Assembly (NCBI GenBank): GCA_021793635.1
Contig: JAJYSI010000128.1
Coordinates: 1 to 8,214 of the forward strand
Length of the DNA: 8,214 nucleotides
Source: Bacteroidota bacterium
Lineage (GTDB): Bacteria > Bacteroidota > Ignavibacteria > Ignavibacteriales > Ignavibacteriaceae
Reading direction: 5' to 3'
Each line of letters begins with the position of its first letter. Position 1 is the stretch's first letter. The position numbers and the translations under genes are program-made. The notes under the pieces are model-generated. The model was not told the DNA's origin, did not search any database, and saw nothing but the letters and a program-made list of their open reading frames with translations. Of this stretch, positions 7,774 to 8,214 are shown one piece after another.

Positions 7774-8214
7774 ATGAGAATAAAAATATTTAATACTACT
7801 AAAAGAGAAATTTCATATCATTATGGAATGTTTATCTTAATATTATCTGTTATTATTTTAGTCTCGGGATGCAATAATCAAAAAACCGGCGGAAATAACA
7901 CTAAATCGAATATCAAAGGATCAAGAATCGTCTTGGCAAATAAAGTAGCTGTGTATTCCGATCATAGACCGGCGGCTATGTACAGACTTAATGCCGAAGA
8001 TTACGGAATCGTATACAAACACGGAGACGGTCCCGACGACTGCGATTATCTGGGGGCAAGAGATGTATGGGTTTGGAAATACGGCAATACTTATTATATG
8101 AATTACGACGGTGCAGGTAAAAAAGCTTGGCTGGCATGTTTGGCGATAAGCAAAGATTTGGTCCATTGGGTACCCAAGGGACCGGTTTTACATTTGGACA
8201 ATTTGGCTGTAGTC
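7774..8214 (+). CDS. Lipoprotein with GH43-like beta-propeller glycosidase domain (3' end outside window)
   Basis: The frame is open from ATG 7774 to the window edge (147 codons). GGAA (7765-7768) lies 5 bases upstream of the start. Residues 1-32 form a lipoprotein signal (Lys/Arg near the start, hydrophobic FILILSVIILV) ending in the lipobox VSGC with Cys33 as the acylated residue. ATG 7828 (Met19) would give a shorter signal without positive charge and is less likely. An Asn/Gly/Lys-rich linker follows. The domain then starts with YRLNAEDYGIVYKHGDGPDD, ARDVWVWKYGNTYYMNYDGAG and WLACLAISKDLVHWVPKGPVL. The pattern of a Tyr-rich strand followed by a SKDLVHW strand is typical of five-bladed propeller enzymes of the GH43, GH117 and GH130 type. 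The family cannot be fixed, because the remaining blades and catalytic acids lie beyond the edge. It starts 137 bases after rhaM in the same direction. Confidence 0.88.
   Translation, partial: MRIKIFNTTKREISYHYGMFILILSVIILVSGCNNQKTGGNNTKSNIKGSRIVLANKVAVYSDHRPAAMYRLNAEDYGIVYKHGDGPDDCDYLGARDVWVWKYGNTYYMNYDGAGKKAWLACLAISKDLVHWVPKGPVLHLDNLAVV

Noticed and set aside
7921..8166. Minus-strand open frame of 81 codons
   Set aside because: It is antisense to the propeller lipoprotein, whose plus-strand frame carries a lipobox and a recognisable domain.

Overview
The window is an AT-rich stretch in which every supported gene lies on the plus strand. It looks like part of a polysaccharide-degradation (CAZyme and sulfatase) locus centred on L-rhamnose. 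The A/T-ending codons, the Tat-exported sulfatase, a lipoprotein glycosidase and an outer-membrane-type protein suggest a Gram-negative of the FCB (Fibrobacterota-Chlorobiota-Bacteroidota) assemblage. Clear Shine-Dalgarno sequences (such as AAAGGAG) precede most starts. This is less typical of classical Bacteroidia, so an Ignavibacteria-like or related lineage is plausible. The lineage is inference; no marker gene is present.

Layout: (1) 1-120, the last 39 codons of an unidentified gene. (2) 179-997, a conserved-looking soluble protein of unknown function. (3) 1031-2545, a Tat-signal S1-type sulfatase with the Cys-type CSPSR maturation motif. (4) 2598-3839, a secreted protein with an N-terminal periplasmic domain and a C-terminal beta-barrel-like region, from a family I recall as widespread but unnamed. 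(5) 3926-7204, a large secreted GH106-type alpha-L-rhamnosidase. (6) 7223-7265, a perfect 14-bp inverted repeat with a T-rich tail, probably a terminator or processing hairpin. (7) 7322-7636, L-rhamnose mutarotase (rhaM). (8) 7774-8214, the 5' part of a lipoprotein with a GH43-like five-bladed beta-propeller start, cut by the window edge.

A coherent working model is that the exported sulfatase removes sulfate from a glycan, the secreted GH106 enzyme releases terminal L-rhamnose, the propeller lipoprotein trims another sugar, and the cytoplasmic mutarotase interconverts rhamnose anomers before catabolism. A sulfated, rhamnose-containing polysaccharide such as ulvan or an algal or bacterial exopolysaccharide would fit. 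No polysaccharide lyase, SusC/SusD pair, regulator or rhamnose isomerase/kinase is visible, so the substrate is not settled. The two least understood parts are the 272-residue soluble protein and the barrel protein between the sulfatase and the rhamnosidase. No tRNA, rRNA, CRISPR array, insertion sequence or long repeat was seen, and no intergenic gap exceeds 140 bases.
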